The notes under the pieces were generated by a model. It was not told the origin of the DNA. It searched no databases and saw nothing but the letters and a program-made list of their open reading frames with translations. Of a stretch of DNA of 64,000 bases, positions 40,841-49,791 are shown one piece after another; within the stretch, counting starts at the first letter, position 1; each line of letters starts with the position of its first letter. Source of the DNA: Synechococcus sp. CCY 0621 (lineage in GTDB: Bacteria > Cyanobacteriota > Cyanobacteriia > PCC-6307 > Cyanobiaceae); assembly GCF_019038465.1 (NCBI RefSeq), contig NZ_JAFKRH010000010.1:164265-228264 (forward strand), read 5' to 3'. Both the position numbers and the translations under genes were made by a program.

Positions 40841-41965
40841 TCACGGCGCGGTCTTGAGTCCGACCTGGGGAGGATTCTCCATGGAGCCGACGACCTTGAA
40901 GCCCTCCCGGCGCAGGGTGGCCTCCTTGGCGGCTTCCTCCTTGTCGGTGGCAACCATTTCCGCCACCAACTCTTCCAGGGTGGTGGTGGGCGTCCAGCCC
41001 AGCCGTTCCCGCGCCCGGGTCGGATCCCCGAGCAGGGTCTCCACTTCCGCGGGGCGGAAGTAGCGGCGGTCGATGCGCACCACGGTGGCACCGGTATCGC
41101 GGCGGGCGCCCGTCTCTTCAACCCCCGTGCCCTCCCAGACAATGCCACCCCAGCCCAGTTCCTCGGCGGTGAGTTCGATGAACCGTCGCACCGATTCCTG
41201 CCGGCCTGTAGCGATCACGAAGTCTTCAGGCTGATCCTGCTGCAGCATCCGCCATTGCATTTCCACATAGTCTCTGGCGTGACCCCAATCGCGCAGGGAA
41301 TCAAGATTTCCCATGAAAAGACCCTGGTCAAGGCCTGCATCGATTCTCGCCATCCCTCGAGTGATTTTCCGGGTCACGAAGGTCTCACCCCGACGCGGAC
41401 TTTCGTGGTTAAAAAGAATTCCGTTGCAGGCATACATCCCATAGGCTTCCCGGTAATTGACCGTGATCCAGTAGGCGTAAAGCTTGGCGACGCCGTAGGG
41501 GCTACGGGGATAGAACGGCGTGGTTTCTTTCTGGGGGATCTCCTGGACAAGACCATAGAGCTCGCTGGTGCTGGCCTGGTAGATGCGGGTTTTTTCCGTC
41601 AACCCGAGAATGCGGACGGCCTCCAGAATGCGCAGGGTCCCTAGGGCATCCGAGTTGGCCGTGTATTCAGGGCTTTCAAAACTCACGGCCACGTGGCTCT
41701 GGGCCCCGAGGTTGTAGATCTCATCCGGTTGAATCTGCTGAACAATCCGAATCAGATTGGTGGAGTCCGTCAGATCTCCATAGTGAAGAACCAGTCGCGG
41801 ATCGCGCTCGTGGGGGTCCTGGTAAAGGTGGTCGATCCGGTCGGTGTTGAAGCTGCTGGCCCGGCGCTTGATTCCATGCACCACATACCCCTTCTCCAGG
41901 AGCAACTCCGTCAGGTAGGAACCGTCCTGACCGGTGATTCCGGTGATCAGAGCCGTTTTGGTCAT
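40841..41965 (-). CDS. gmd: GDP-mannose 4,6-dehydratase
   Basis: From ATG 41965 the protein is 374 residues and begins [21 protein letters not shown], the GMD family nucleotide-binding start. [13 protein letters not shown] [14 protein letters not shown] supplies the catalytic Thr/Glu, and [11 protein letters not shown] the Tyr-Lys pair. It converts GDP-mannose to GDP-4-keto-6-deoxymannose, the substrate of Fcl downstream. The open frame continues to 42028 with 21 unrelated residues, which are rejected. The middle of the gene (about 41300-41600) has lower GC than its flanks. Confidence 0.95.
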   Translation of the reverse strand: MTKTALITGITGQDGSYLTELLLEKGYVVHGIKRRASSFNTDRIDHLYQDPHERDPRLVLHYGDLTDSTNLIRIVQQIQPDEIYNLGAQSHVAVSFESPEYTANSDALGTLRILEAVRILGLTEKTRIYQASTSELYGLVQEIPQKETTPFYPRSPYGVAKLYAYWITVNYREAYGMYACNGILFNHESPRRGETFVTRKITRGMARIDAGLDQGLFMGNLDSLRDWGHARDYVEMQWRMLQQDQPEDFVIATGRQESVRRFIELTAEELGWGGIVWEGTGVEETGARRDTGATVVRIDRRYFRPAEVETLLGDPTRARERLGWTPTTTLEELVAEMVATDKEEAAKEATLRREGFKVVGSMENPPQVGLKTAP

Positions 41966-42245
41966 GGGGTTGCCTGTGCAGTCAAGGGTTGGTGTGCCAC
42001 GGTTGCTCTTCAGAGGTTCTGGGGCCACAGCTGTGACGCCATGCCTGTTGTGCCCGTTCAGGCCCGGCTGGAGTTTAGCCGGACAGATGCATGGCGTCCG
42101 AAATTGCCTGAACCGATCGGGATCCAGGTGGCGGAGCGCGACCCGTAGAGCATCGCAACTGACTCCATGGCCAGCTCAAAAAAAGGACCTCTCCATCGTG
42201 GAGAGGTCCGTGAGAGTGATCAGGTGGAGTGTGATAATCCGCTTC
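41966..42245. other. Intergenic gap with terminator of the Bax-inhibitor gene and gmd promoter
   Basis: 280 bp between the gmd start and the stop of the next minus-strand gene. It contains an intrinsic terminator (42178-42209, listed separately). The remainder should carry the gmd promoter; no confident -10/-35 pair stands out. Confidence 0.4.
42178..42209 (-). terminator. Intrinsic terminator after the Bax-inhibitor-1 gene
   Basis: An 11-bp perfect stem, GGACCTCTCCA (42185-42195) with TGGAGAGGTCC (42199-42209) and a 3-nt loop, is bordered by seven A residues (42178-42184). Read on the minus strand this is a stem followed by seven Ts, the standard Rho-independent design. It lies 36 bp downstream of the gene's stop codon. 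Confidence 0.93.
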
Positions 42246-42974
42246 TCAATCGCGCCTGCCGCCGCCCTGGAGGGCAATGATCAACCTGAGGATGAAGATG
42301 AAGAGATTGATATAGGTGAGATACATGCCGAGGGCACCGGCCAGGTACTGGTCGTCCCTGTAGCTGCGGGGCATCGTGTAGAAGTCGACGAAGGCCGCTC
42401 CCACGAACAACACGGTGCCGAAGCCGGCAATCATCAGCTCAAAGCCATTGCCTCCGAAGCCGGGGATGAAGATGCCGCCAACCAGCTGCACCACCATGGC
42501 GATGAGCAGGCCGACGATGCCTAGGCCGACCACGCCGCTGAGGGCCTGGCCGAGGTTGTCGCTCATGTTCCGACCCACCACCGAGGCGATCACAAACGTG
42601 ATCCCTGTGGCCAGGGCCGCTGTGCCGATGGCTCCGATGCCGGCGGTGCCGATGGCCATTGCCACGATGCCGCTCAGGGTGAAGCCGGTGATCAGGCTGT
42701 AGGTGGCCAGGATCGGCAGGGCGGTGCCGTTGTTGCCCTTCATCGCCGCGTTCTGGGCCACGAAGAAGAGGATGAAGTTGCCGATCAACGCCACCCAGAA
42801 CAGGGGCATGAAGATCGGGTTGCCGATCATCGTCAGGCCGCCGACAACGCCGGCGGCGGTGAGCACCATGCCGCCGCCCACGTAGGGCAGAGCCTTGTTG
42901 ACAACGTTGGGACCGATCAGGGCGCCGGATTGGGCCTCGCGGATCGCTTCCTGGAAATTGCTTCTGGCCGGCAT
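42246..42974 (-). CDS. Bax inhibitor-1/YccA-family membrane protein
   Basis: The 242-residue protein has about seven hydrophobic helices separated by short loops, with an N-terminal soluble start (NFQEAIREAQSGALIGPNVVNK). The last part carries GAAFVDFYTMPRSYRDDQYL and LGMYLTYINLFIFILRLI, the family's C-terminal Asp-bearing helix. Cyanobacterial members are integral cytoplasmic- or thylakoid-membrane proteins, with pH-sensitive calcium leak shown for related bacterial proteins. It is transcribed alone, as judged by its strong terminator and the gap upstream. Unlinked in function to the polysaccharide genes. Confidence 0.9.
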   Translation of the reverse strand: MPARSNFQEAIREAQSGALIGPNVVNKALPYVGGGMVLTAAGVVGGLTMIGNPIFMPLFWVALIGNFILFFVAQNAAMKGNNGTALPILATYSLITGFTLSGIVAMAIGTAGIGAIGTAALATGITFVIASVVGRNMSDNLGQALSGVVGLGIVGLLIAMVVQLVGGIFIPGFGGNGFELMIAGFGTVLFVGAAFVDFYTMPRSYRDDQYLAGALGMYLTYINLFIFILRLIIALQGGGRRD

Positions 42975-43077
42975 GGCGCTGGCATTTCAAACTGGTTCTA
43001 TCTTGCCAGCGGCCCCAGGGTTACGGAGAGGAGGGCGGTTCGGATCTCCCCATGTGGGCCCGTCATGCAGGCACGCT

Positions 43078-43584
43078 TCAGGCGTCGCACCCTGGCTGGC
43101 TGCGGGATCCGGGCCAGAGCCATACCGTCAGCAGCGCGACGCCCGTGCCGATGGAGGATTCGAGGAAGCGCAGCAGGGCATTCAGACCCGGACTCAGGGC
43201 CGTTTCCAGGCTGCCGGTGACCATCACGACAATCACCGTGATCGCCGCCAGACGGCCGTGGCTTGGCACGTTGATCGCCGCACAGATCATCACCGTGGCG
43301 AAGATCGCCGCGGCCATGCCGAGGGGATGAAAGGGGAGGAAAGTGAGGTAGGTGGCACTGGTGATGGCGCCGATCGCCGACCCCAGAATCCTCAGCGAGG
43401 CGGAGGAGGCCCCATCCTTCCGGGTGACCTGGGTCACCATGACGGCGGAGATCGCCGACCAGAGGGCGCCGATCTTGGGCAGGTAGCCCGGAAACGGGCT
43501 CGTGAACCAGAAACCCAGCAAGTAGGCCACCAAAGCGGACGCCGCGATCTGGGCGGGGATGCGAACGCGTTCAGCGCTGTTCAT
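43078..43584 (-). CDS. FUSC-family (aromatic acid exporter-like) inner-membrane protein
   Basis: The 168-residue protein has five or six hydrophobic segments and motifs typical of FUSC/ArAE domains: LPKIGALWSAISAVMVTQ, RILGSAIGAI and GVALLTVWLW. It represents only the membrane domain, without the large soluble C-terminal part of full-length YccS/AaeB proteins. Substrate unknown. Its start overlaps the phoH stop as ATGA (43581-43584), suggesting co-translation. Confidence 0.75.
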   Translation of the reverse strand: MNSAERVRIPAQIAASALVAYLLGFWFTSPFPGYLPKIGALWSAISAVMVTQVTRKDGASSASLRILGSAIGAITSATYLTFLPFHPLGMAAAIFATVMICAAINVPSHGRLAAITVIVVMVTGSLETALSPGLNALLRFLESSIGTGVALLTVWLWPGSRSQPGCDA

Positions 43585-44597
43585 GTTTCCGATCGAGCAG
43601 GGGGGCCATCCATCCGCTTCCTGGTTGTGGGGGCCGGTGGGCGAGCGTCGCGGCGGGCGTAGGCCTGCACCAGTCGCTGCACCAGGGGGTGGCGGACCAC
43701 ATCTGCATCGCTGAACTGGCAGATGGCCACGCCCTCCACCCCGGCCAGCACCTGCTCCGCCTCCACCAAGCCGCTCAGCTGGCCCGGGGGCAGATCGATC
43801 TGGGTCGTGTCGCCCGTCACCACCATGCGGGAGTTCTGCCCCAACCGCGTCAGCACCATGCGCATCTGGGCGCAGGTGGTGTTCTGGGCCTCATCGAGGA
43901 TCACGAAGGCGTCGGCCAGGGTGCGGCCGCGCATGAAGGCCAGCGGCGCCACTTCGATCACTCCCTTCTCCAGGAGCTGGGTGGTGCGTTCCTGGCCCAG
44001 CAGCCCATGGAGGGCGTCGTAGAGGGGGCGCAGATAGGGATCCACCTTCTGCTGCAGGTCACCGGGCAGGAAGCCCAGCCGTTCGCCCGCTTCCACCGCC
44101 GGCCGTGTCAGTACCAGCCGCTCCACCTTGCGCTCCTGAAGCATCCGCACCGCCAGGATCGTGGCCAGGAACGTCTTGCCGGTGCCGGCCGGGCCGATCG
44201 CCAGGGTCAGGTCGTGGCGTTCGATGGCCTCGACATAGGTGTTCTGCCGCAGGGTGCGGGGACGCAGGGGCCGGCCGGTGACACTGGTGGCCAGCACCTG
44301 GAGCCCCATGCTGCGGTGCTGATCGGAACGGCCGGTGTCCATGGCCGTAAGGGCCGACTGGATGTCGACCGGGCTGATGGACTCCCCGCGTTGCCAGAGA
44401 GGTTGCAGCAGCTGGATCAGAGCAAGCAGCCTCTCCACCTGGCTCGTTCGGCCGCGGATCTGCAGATCAAGGCCCCGCAGAACGATCTGGGTGCCCGTGA
44501 GGGCTTCCAGCCGCCGCAGGGAAGCACCATCGATGCCCGCCAGGGCAACGGCGGCGCCGCTGTCAGGCAGGGCAAACGTGGAGGAGAGCTCGCTCAG
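43581..44597 (-). CDS. phoH: PhoH-family ATPase; no ATG/GTG/TTG start covers the full domain
   Basis: The protein has the PhoH ATPase core with [11 protein letters not shown] (Walker A), [17 protein letters not shown] and [10 protein letters not shown] (Walker B). It is a cytoplasmic NTPase tied to RNA metabolism. The nearest standard start, GTG 44438, would give 285 residues and delete the family's N-terminal KH-like domain. That domain is encoded upstream in the same frame as [19 protein letters not shown]. No ATG, GTG or TTG exists before the upstream stop. A CTG at 44595-44597, overlapping the rpsP stop as CTGA, would start [20 protein letters not shown] and give 338 residues, close to family length. 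I annotate that start as the most likely. Confidence 0.85.
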   Translation of the reverse strand: MSELSSTFALPDSGAAVALAGIDGASLRRLEALTGTQIVLRGLDLQIRGRTSQVERLLALIQLLQPLWQRGESISPVDIQSALTAMDTGRSDQHRSMGLQVLATSVTGRPLRPRTLRQNTYVEAIERHDLTLAIGPAGTGKTFLATILAVRMLQERKVERLVLTRPAVEAGERLGFLPGDLQQKVDPYLRPLYDALHGLLGQERTTQLLEKGVIEVAPLAFMRGRTLADAFVILDEAQNTTCAQMRMVLTRLGQNSRMVVTGDTTQIDLPPGQLSGLVEAEQVLAGVEGVAICQFSDADVVRHPLVQRLVQAYARRDARPPAPTTRKRMDGPPARSET

Positions 44598-45022
44598 GCC
44601 TCGGTGGCAGCAGGTTCGGCATCGGCAGCTTCGGTGGCGGCAGCGGCCGCCGCGGCAGCCTCCTCAGCCAGCTTGGCCGCTGCGGCCTGCTTGGCGGCTT
44701 CCGCTTCCTTGATCGCAGCGGCAGCGGCGGCCTCGCGGGCTGCGGCCTGCTGGAGCTTGCCAACGGTTTCGGCCGGACGGACGGTCTTCTCAATCAGACC
44801 GCCCTTTTCGAGCAGGGTGCGCACGGTGTCGGTGGGCTGGGCTCCCTGGCCGAGGCGCAGGCGGATGGCCTCGGTGTCCAGGCGCGTTTCCTTGGTGCGG
44901 GGGTTGTAGAAGCCCAGCTCCTCAAGCGGACGGCCATCGCGGCGGGAGGTGCTGTTGGTGGCCACCAGACGGAAACTCGCTTCCCGTTTCTTGCCGAACC
45001 GCTTCAGCCGGAGCTTGATCAT
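44594..45022 (-). CDS. rpsP: Ribosomal protein bS16 with long alanine-rich C-terminal tail
   Basis: The first 80 or so residues are standard bS16 ([20 protein letters not shown], then [20 protein letters not shown] and [13 protein letters not shown]). The protein is 142 residues because of a tail rich in Ala, Glu and Lys ([20 protein letters not shown]), consistent with a helical or disordered extension. Such tails occur in picocyanobacterial S16 and are absent from most bacteria. It is 45 bp after ffh... in transcription order ftn2, ffh, then rpsP, and its stop overlaps the likely phoH start. Confidence 0.96.
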   Translation of the reverse strand: MIKLRLKRFGKKREASFRLVATNSTSRRDGRPLEELGFYNPRTKETRLDTEAIRLRLGQGAQPTDTVRTLLEKGGLIEKTVRPAETVGKLQQAAAREAAAAAAIKEAEAAKQAAAAKLAEEAAAAAAAATEAADAEPAATEA

Positions 45023-45067
45023 CTGGAAATGGTGCTCGAAATGCAGCCCCCAATCCTACAGGGGTGC

Positions 45068-46537
45068 TCAGAGCTGCCCAAATCCCTTGCGCTTCTTGGC
45101 CGGCTTCGGGGGCTTGGGCGGCTTGCCACCGCCGCGGCCACCAGGGGCCCCCATCCCGGGCATCCCGCCCATGCCCGGCAGACCACCTCCCATCCCTGGC
45201 ATACCTGGAAAACCACCCATGCCCGGCATTCCCGGCATGCCACCACGGCTCATCTGCTGCATGAAGCCGCGCATCTTCTGGAAGTCGGTGAGCACCTTGT
45301 CGACGTCGGCCGGTGTGTGGCCGCTGCCGGCGGCAATCCGGCGACGGCGGGAGGGCTGGGAGGCGAGCAGTTCGGGCTGGCGGCGCTCGGCCTCGGTCAT
45401 CGAGCCGATCATGGCCTCGATGCGCTTGAGCTGGCTCTCGCCCTGCCGCAGCATGCCGTCGTCGATCTTGTTCATCCCCGGGATCAGCTTCATCAGCCCG
45501 CCCAGGGATCCCATGCGCTTGATCAGGCGCATCTGCTGCACGAAATCGGAGAAATCGAAGCTGGCTTCCTGCAACTTGCGCTGCATTTTCTCCACATCGG
45601 CCAGCTCCACTTCCTTGGTGGCCTTCTCCACCAGGGTGAGCACGTCGCCCATCCCCAGGATCCGGCTCGCCATCCGCTCCGGGTGGAACGGCTGCAGCGC
45701 CTCCACCTTCTCGCCGGTGCCGATGAACTTGATCGGCGCCCCGCTCACCTTGCGGATCGAGAGCGCCGCCCCGCCGCGGGAATCCCCATCCAGCTTGGTG
45801 AGCACGGCACCGGTGATGCCCACCTGCTCATGGAAGGCGCGGGTGAGTTCGGCGGCCTCCTGGCCGATCATCGAATCCACCACCAGCAGCACCTCATCCG
45901 GGGCCGCCGCCTCCCGGATCCGGACCATCTCCTCCATCATCGAGGCGTCGATCTGGAGCCGGCCGGCTGTGTCCACCAGCACGGTGTCGAAGCCTTCGTC
46001 CCGCCCCTTGGCCACGCCGGCGGCAGCGATCGCTTCCGGCTTGGCGTCACTGCCGAGACTGAACACCTCCACGCCGATCTGGCGGCCCAGGGTCTGCAAC
46101 TGGTCGATGGCGGCGGGCCGGTAGACATCGGCGGCCACCAGCAGGGCGCGCCGCCCCTGTTCCTTGAGGTGGAGGCCCAGCTTGGCGGTGGCGGTGGTCT
46201 TGCCGGCCCCCTGCAGACCGGCCATCAGGATCACGGTGGGCCCGTCCGCCGCCCGGGCCAGGGGCGCATTGGCGCCGCCCATGGTGTCGACGAGCTGCTC
46301 GTGCACCAGCTGGATGAACTTCTGGTCCGGGCTCACCCCCCGCACCACCTCGGCGCCCACGGCCTTGCGCCGCACCTCCTCCACGAACTCCTTCACCACC
46401 GCCAGGCTCACGTCAGCCTCCAGCAGCGCCCGTCGCACCTCCTTGAGGGCACCGTCAACGTTCGTTTCCGAAATGGCCGCCTGGCCGCGCAGTCCCTTGA
46501 CCGCGTCTTCAAAGCGCTGGGAGAGTTCGTCGAACAT
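45068..46537 (-). CDS. ffh: Signal recognition particle protein Ffh (SRP54)
   Basis: The 489-residue protein has the N domain (MFDELSQRFEDAVKGLRGQ), GTPase G domain with LQGAGKTTATAKLG, DTAGRLQID and TKLDGDSRGG, and a methionine-rich M domain. It binds 4.5S RNA and signal sequences to target membrane proteins. Its C-terminus is extended with about ten Gly-Met-Pro-type repeats (GMPGMGGFPGMPGM) before a basic KKRK end. Its ATG overlaps the upstream stop by one base (TGATG at 46535-46539), so expression is coupled to ftn2. Confidence 0.96.
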   Translation of the reverse strand: MFDELSQRFEDAVKGLRGQAAISETNVDGALKEVRRALLEADVSLAVVKEFVEEVRRKAVGAEVVRGVSPDQKFIQLVHEQLVDTMGGANAPLARAADGPTVILMAGLQGAGKTTATAKLGLHLKEQGRRALLVAADVYRPAAIDQLQTLGRQIGVEVFSLGSDAKPEAIAAAGVAKGRDEGFDTVLVDTAGRLQIDASMMEEMVRIREAAAPDEVLLVVDSMIGQEAAELTRAFHEQVGITGAVLTKLDGDSRGGAALSIRKVSGAPIKFIGTGEKVEALQPFHPERMASRILGMGDVLTLVEKATKEVELADVEKMQRKLQEASFDFSDFVQQMRLIKRMGSLGGLMKLIPGMNKIDDGMLRQGESQLKRIEAMIGSMTEAERRQPELLASQPSRRRRIAAGSGHTPADVDKVLTDFQKMRGFMQQMSRGGMPGMPGMGGFPGMPGMGGGLPGMGGMPGMGAPGGRGGGKPPKPPKPAKKRKGFGQL

Positions 46538-48507
46538 CAGTTGAGGGATTGGGTGGCCGCCAGGCGCCAGCTGTCGCCGTCGCGTCCGAATACATAACCA
46601 TTGCGCAGCTCCAGCGGAGCCGTGGTCTCCAGCACGGTCCCGTTGGCATCAAGGCGCCGATCGCTGTAGCGCAGCCGGGCGATGGCGACGATGCGCCGGG
46701 GGCCATTTTCCGAAAGGGTGAGATCGATGATCTGAACATCCAGCTGCTGGGTCTGGCCCCGGGCGAGATCGCCGCGGCGCTCCCTGGCGAGCAGGGCCAT
46801 CGGCCCTTCCCGGGCGATGCGATCGAGGTCCTGAGGCGTCGGCTCACCCGCCAGCACGCCGCTCTTGACGGTCAGCCAGTTCTCCAGCAGTCGGCGCACC
46901 TGGGCCGCATTGGGACGGCTCGTGGTGAGTGGGGTGACGCGCAGCCCGACCACGGGATTGGGAGTGGGCTTCGGGGCGGGAGCTGGGGCGGAGACCGGCG
47001 GAACTGGCGCCGGCGCCGGTGGGGGCGAGCTCTGGCGCTGCCGCAGCACCCAGGCAGCGACCAGCGCCAGCAGCAGGGCGGCGACGCCCCCCAGCAGCCA
47101 CGGCTTCGGGGGCAGCGGCCAGCGCAGGGGAACGTCGTCATCGAGCTCCCCGTCGTCGTGGAAATCCATCGCTTCGTCGGCCGCCGGGAGCGGGACGAAG
47201 CCGCCGGCGGTGCCCCCATCCAGGGTCAGGGGCACAGGGGGCGGCAGTGTTCCCAGGCCGAAGTCGTCGTAGGGGGGGAAGGCTGGGCCTGGGGCAGGCT
47301 CCACGGCTGCCGGGGCGGCGAGATAGGCGCGGCCCCGGCGTTGGTCCTCCCGCTCGACGTAGGCGACCACGTCGCGGTCACTGAAGTAGGCCACCAGATC
47401 GGGCTCAGCTTCCAGGTCCCGGTAGCCGGGCAGCACATCCCGGACGAGCCAGTCGCTGCAGTAGGCGCAGAGTTGACCCAGGGGGTCGGCACTCTTGCCG
47501 GCGGCCCAGTCCTTCAGCTCCTGGCTGGCGCCTCGGTCGAAGCAGGTCCGTGCCGTGTCGGCCTCCCCCAGCAGCAGATGCAGGTTGGCGAGCAGCGGTT
47601 CGATCCCCTCCCGTCCGCTGCGCTGCAGGCGGTGTCTGGCCTCGGCGATGCGCTCGGGCTTGCGCTGGGCGAACCCGGAGGCGGTCAGGGCGATGGTGGC
47701 CAGGAAGTCGGCCGCGTCGGAGCCGCTGGCCGCCCAGCGGCTGAACAGATCCACCTGCTCCTGAACGGTGAGAAAGGCGCGGATCTGGTGGAAGAAGGGC
47801 TGGAAGTCCTGGCTGGGGAACTGGGGATCGCCATCGCCCTCCAGGCCCCCGCGCCGCTGCACCAGTTGCTCAAGCAGCGCCAGTCCCTCCTGTCGCTCGC
47901 CATCGGCGACCAGATCCCGGCTGAGCAGATCGAGCACCCGGTAGGGCGTGAGGTGGTCCAGCTGGGAATGCATGGTCTCCCTGAGGTCAGGTTGCCGGCC
48001 GAGGCGTTGCAGCAGCTGCAGACCCTGCTGCAGGGTGCGGGCAGCGGCTTCGAAGCGACGCTGCTGCTCCAGTTCGCCGGCGGCCGCCAGGCAGGCCAAC
48101 CCCGCCAGCAGCGTGAGATCCCCTTCGGGGCCACTGCCGAGGGTGGGTGACTGAGGGGGCTGCAGCAAACGGCTGGCCAGTTCGAAGGCCTCCAGGGGCT
48201 GGCCCCCCTCCATCAGCAGCACCAGCCCGCCCACCTGGCGGGCGGTGGTGATCTCCAGGGCCGGCTGGAGGGTTCCGTCGGTGTCGGCCAGGCTGGTCAG
48301 CTCCGCTTCGTAGGCGGCTCGTCGATCGGGATCGCAGAGCAGGTCGGCGCTGGCCCTGAGCAGCTCCGCCCTTGTCTGCAGGGTTTCGGCGGTGAACCCT
48401 GCGTGGGGCAGTCGGTCCAGACGTGACTGGAGGGTGCGCAGGACCCCCTGGGCATCGGCGGACGGAGGCACGCCCAGCAAGCGGAAATGATCGATCGGCA
48501 GGTCCAA
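46537..48507 (-). CDS. ftn2: Cell division protein Ftn2/ZipN (ARC6-type)
   Basis: The 656-residue protein starts with a DnaJ-like domain (DHFRLLGVPPSADAQGVLRT, residues 6-70) and continues with helical TPR-like repeats. One membrane helix (LLGGVAALLLALVAAWVL, about residues 480-500) is followed by a proline-rich linker and the C-terminal IMS domain (NAAQVRRLLENWLTVKSGVL, then YVFGRDGDSWRLAATQ). This is the layout of ZipN/Ftn2, which anchors the FtsZ ring to the inner membrane in cyanobacteria and, as ARC6, in chloroplasts. First gene of the ftn2-ffh-rpsP-phoH-FUSC run; divergent from pdhA with 108 bp between. Confidence 0.9.
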   Translation of the reverse strand: MDLPIDHFRLLGVPPSADAQGVLRTLQSRLDRLPHAGFTAETLQTRAELLRASADLLCDPDRRAAYEAELTSLADTDGTLQPALEITTARQVGGLVLLMEGGQPLEAFELASRLLQPPQSPTLGSGPEGDLTLLAGLACLAAAGELEQQRRFEAAARTLQQGLQLLQRLGRQPDLRETMHSQLDHLTPYRVLDLLSRDLVADGERQEGLALLEQLVQRRGGLEGDGDPQFPSQDFQPFFHQIRAFLTVQEQVDLFSRWAASGSDAADFLATIALTASGFAQRKPERIAEARHRLQRSGREGIEPLLANLHLLLGEADTARTCFDRGASQELKDWAAGKSADPLGQLCAYCSDWLVRDVLPGYRDLEAEPDLVAYFSDRDVVAYVEREDQRRGRAYLAAPAAVEPAPGPAFPPYDDFGLGTLPPPVPLTLDGGTAGGFVPLPAADEAMDFHDDGELDDDVPLRWPLPPKPWLLGGVAALLLALVAAWVLRQRQSSPPPAPAPVPPVSAPAPAPKPTPNPVVGLRVTPLTTSRPNAAQVRRLLENWLTVKSGVLAGEPTPQDLDRIAREGPMALLARERRGDLARGQTQQLDVQIIDLTLSENGPRRIVAIARLRYSDRRLDANGTVLETTAPLELRNGYVFGRDGDSWRLAATQSLN

Positions 48508-48615
48508 TCCGATGATGACGCTGGGGCGCGACTGTAGTCAGAGGCAGTGGTTTTGACTGTCATCAGGGAACGGACCCCGTACAGTCGGGGCCACGAATCG
48601 CATCGCTTTCCTGCC
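48508..48615. promoter_or_regulatory. Divergent promoter region between ftn2 and pdhA
   Basis: The 108-bp gap is the only sequence available to drive both the minus-strand ftn2-ffh-rpsP-phoH run and plus-strand pdhA. A short AT-richer stretch around 48545-48560 (GGTTTTGACTGTC) includes a TTGACT -35-like hexamer at 48551-48556 for pdhA. No convincing matching -10 is obvious, so boxes are tentative. Confidence 0.4.
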
Positions 48616-49725
48616 ATGACTCAGGAATTGACCGCGGCGCGGGCAGCCCAGACCTCCATCCCTGGGCCCGCCGCGTCTTCTGAGGAGGCCGGCAGCCACG
48701 CAGTGAGGTTGGAGGGTCTGGTTCCGGCCGAGCGGGCCAGTGTCAGCCGAGACGAGGGCCTGATGCTCTACCGGGACATGACCCTGGGGCGCCGCTTCGA
48801 GGACAAGTGCGCCGAGATGTACTACCGCGGCAAGATGTTCGGCTTCGTGCATCTCTACAACGGTCAGGAAGCCGTCTCCACGGGGGTGATCAGGGCGATG
48901 CGGCTGCAGCACGACTGGTTCTGCAGCACCTACCGCGACCACGTGCATGCCCTGAGCTGCGGCGTGCCGGCCCGGGAGGTGATGAGTGAGCTGTTCGGCA
49001 AGGCCACGGGCTGCAGCAAGGGCCGTGGGGGGTCCATGCACCTGTTCTCCCGGGAGCACCATCTGCTAGGCGGCTATGCCTTCATCGGTGAGGGCATCCC
49101 GGTGGCCCTGGGGGCGGCCTTCACCAGCCGCTACAAGCGTGACGCCCTCGGCCAGGCGGACAGCGATGCCGTCACGGCTGCCTTCTTCGGGGATGGCACC
49201 TGCAACATCGGCCAGTTCTACGAGTGCCTGAACATGGCCTCGCTGTGGAAGCTGCCGATCCTGTTCGTGGTGGAGAACAACCGCTGGGCCATCGGCATGG
49301 ACCACAACCGTGCCACCAGCGAGCCCGAGATCTGGCGCAAGGCGGCGGGCTTCGGCATGGTCGGTGAGGAGGTCGACGGCATGGATGTGCTGGCCGTGAG
49401 GGCCGCGGCCCAGCGGGCCATTGAGCGGGCCAGGGCCGGAGACGGCCCCACGCTGCTGGAATGTCTCACCTACAGGTTCCGTGGCCATTCCCTGGCCGAT
49501 CCCGATGAGCTCCGCGAAGCGGCCGAGAAGGAATTCTGGGCCAAGCGCGATCCCATCAAACAACTGGCGCTGCGCCTGACGGACATGGGCCTGGCGACGG
49601 CCGAGGAACTCAAGGCCATCGAGAAGGAGATCGACGCCGAAGTGGCTGACTGTGTGGAGTTCGCCCTCGCGGCGCCCGAGCCGGATGGCAGCGAACTCAC
49701 CCGCTACATCTGGGCCGAAGACTGA
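48616..49725 (+). CDS. pdhA: Pyruvate dehydrogenase E1 component, alpha subunit
   Basis: From ATG 48616 the protein is 369 residues. Motifs are [47 protein letters not shown] and the ThDP-binding [10 protein letters not shown] ending at ENN, followed by phosphorylation-loop-like [13 protein letters not shown]. With a PdhB partner and E2/E3 it oxidatively decarboxylates pyruvate to acetyl-CoA. The beta subunit gene is elsewhere, as in many cyanobacteria. The open frame reaches 48547, but the added 23 residues are not family-like. ATG 48616 is the conserved start. Confidence 0.96.
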   Translation: MTQELTAARAAQTSIPGPAASSEEAGSHAVRLEGLVPAERASVSRDEGLMLYRDMTLGRRFEDKCAEMYYRGKMFGFVHLYNGQEAVSTGVIRAMRLQHDWFCSTYRDHVHALSCGVPAREVMSELFGKATGCSKGRGGSMHLFSREHHLLGGYAFIGEGIPVALGAAFTSRYKRDALGQADSDAVTAAFFGDGTCNIGQFYECLNMASLWKLPILFVVENNRWAIGMDHNRATSEPEIWRKAAGFGMVGEEVDGMDVLAVRAAAQRAIERARAGDGPTLLECLTYRFRGHSLADPDELREAAEKEFWAKRDPIKQLALRLTDMGLATAEELKAIEKEIDAEVADCVEFALAAPEPDGSELTRYIWAED

Positions 49726-49791
49726 GTCAGTGCAGGGGGATTGCGTTGTCCTCCTTAACATCATTCCATTGCCCTGGGTGCTTCAGCTCTG

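Noticed and set aside
45029..46597. Long plus-strand frame opposite ffh
   Set aside because: His/Leu/Gly-rich shadow of the ffh coding sequence on the other strand.
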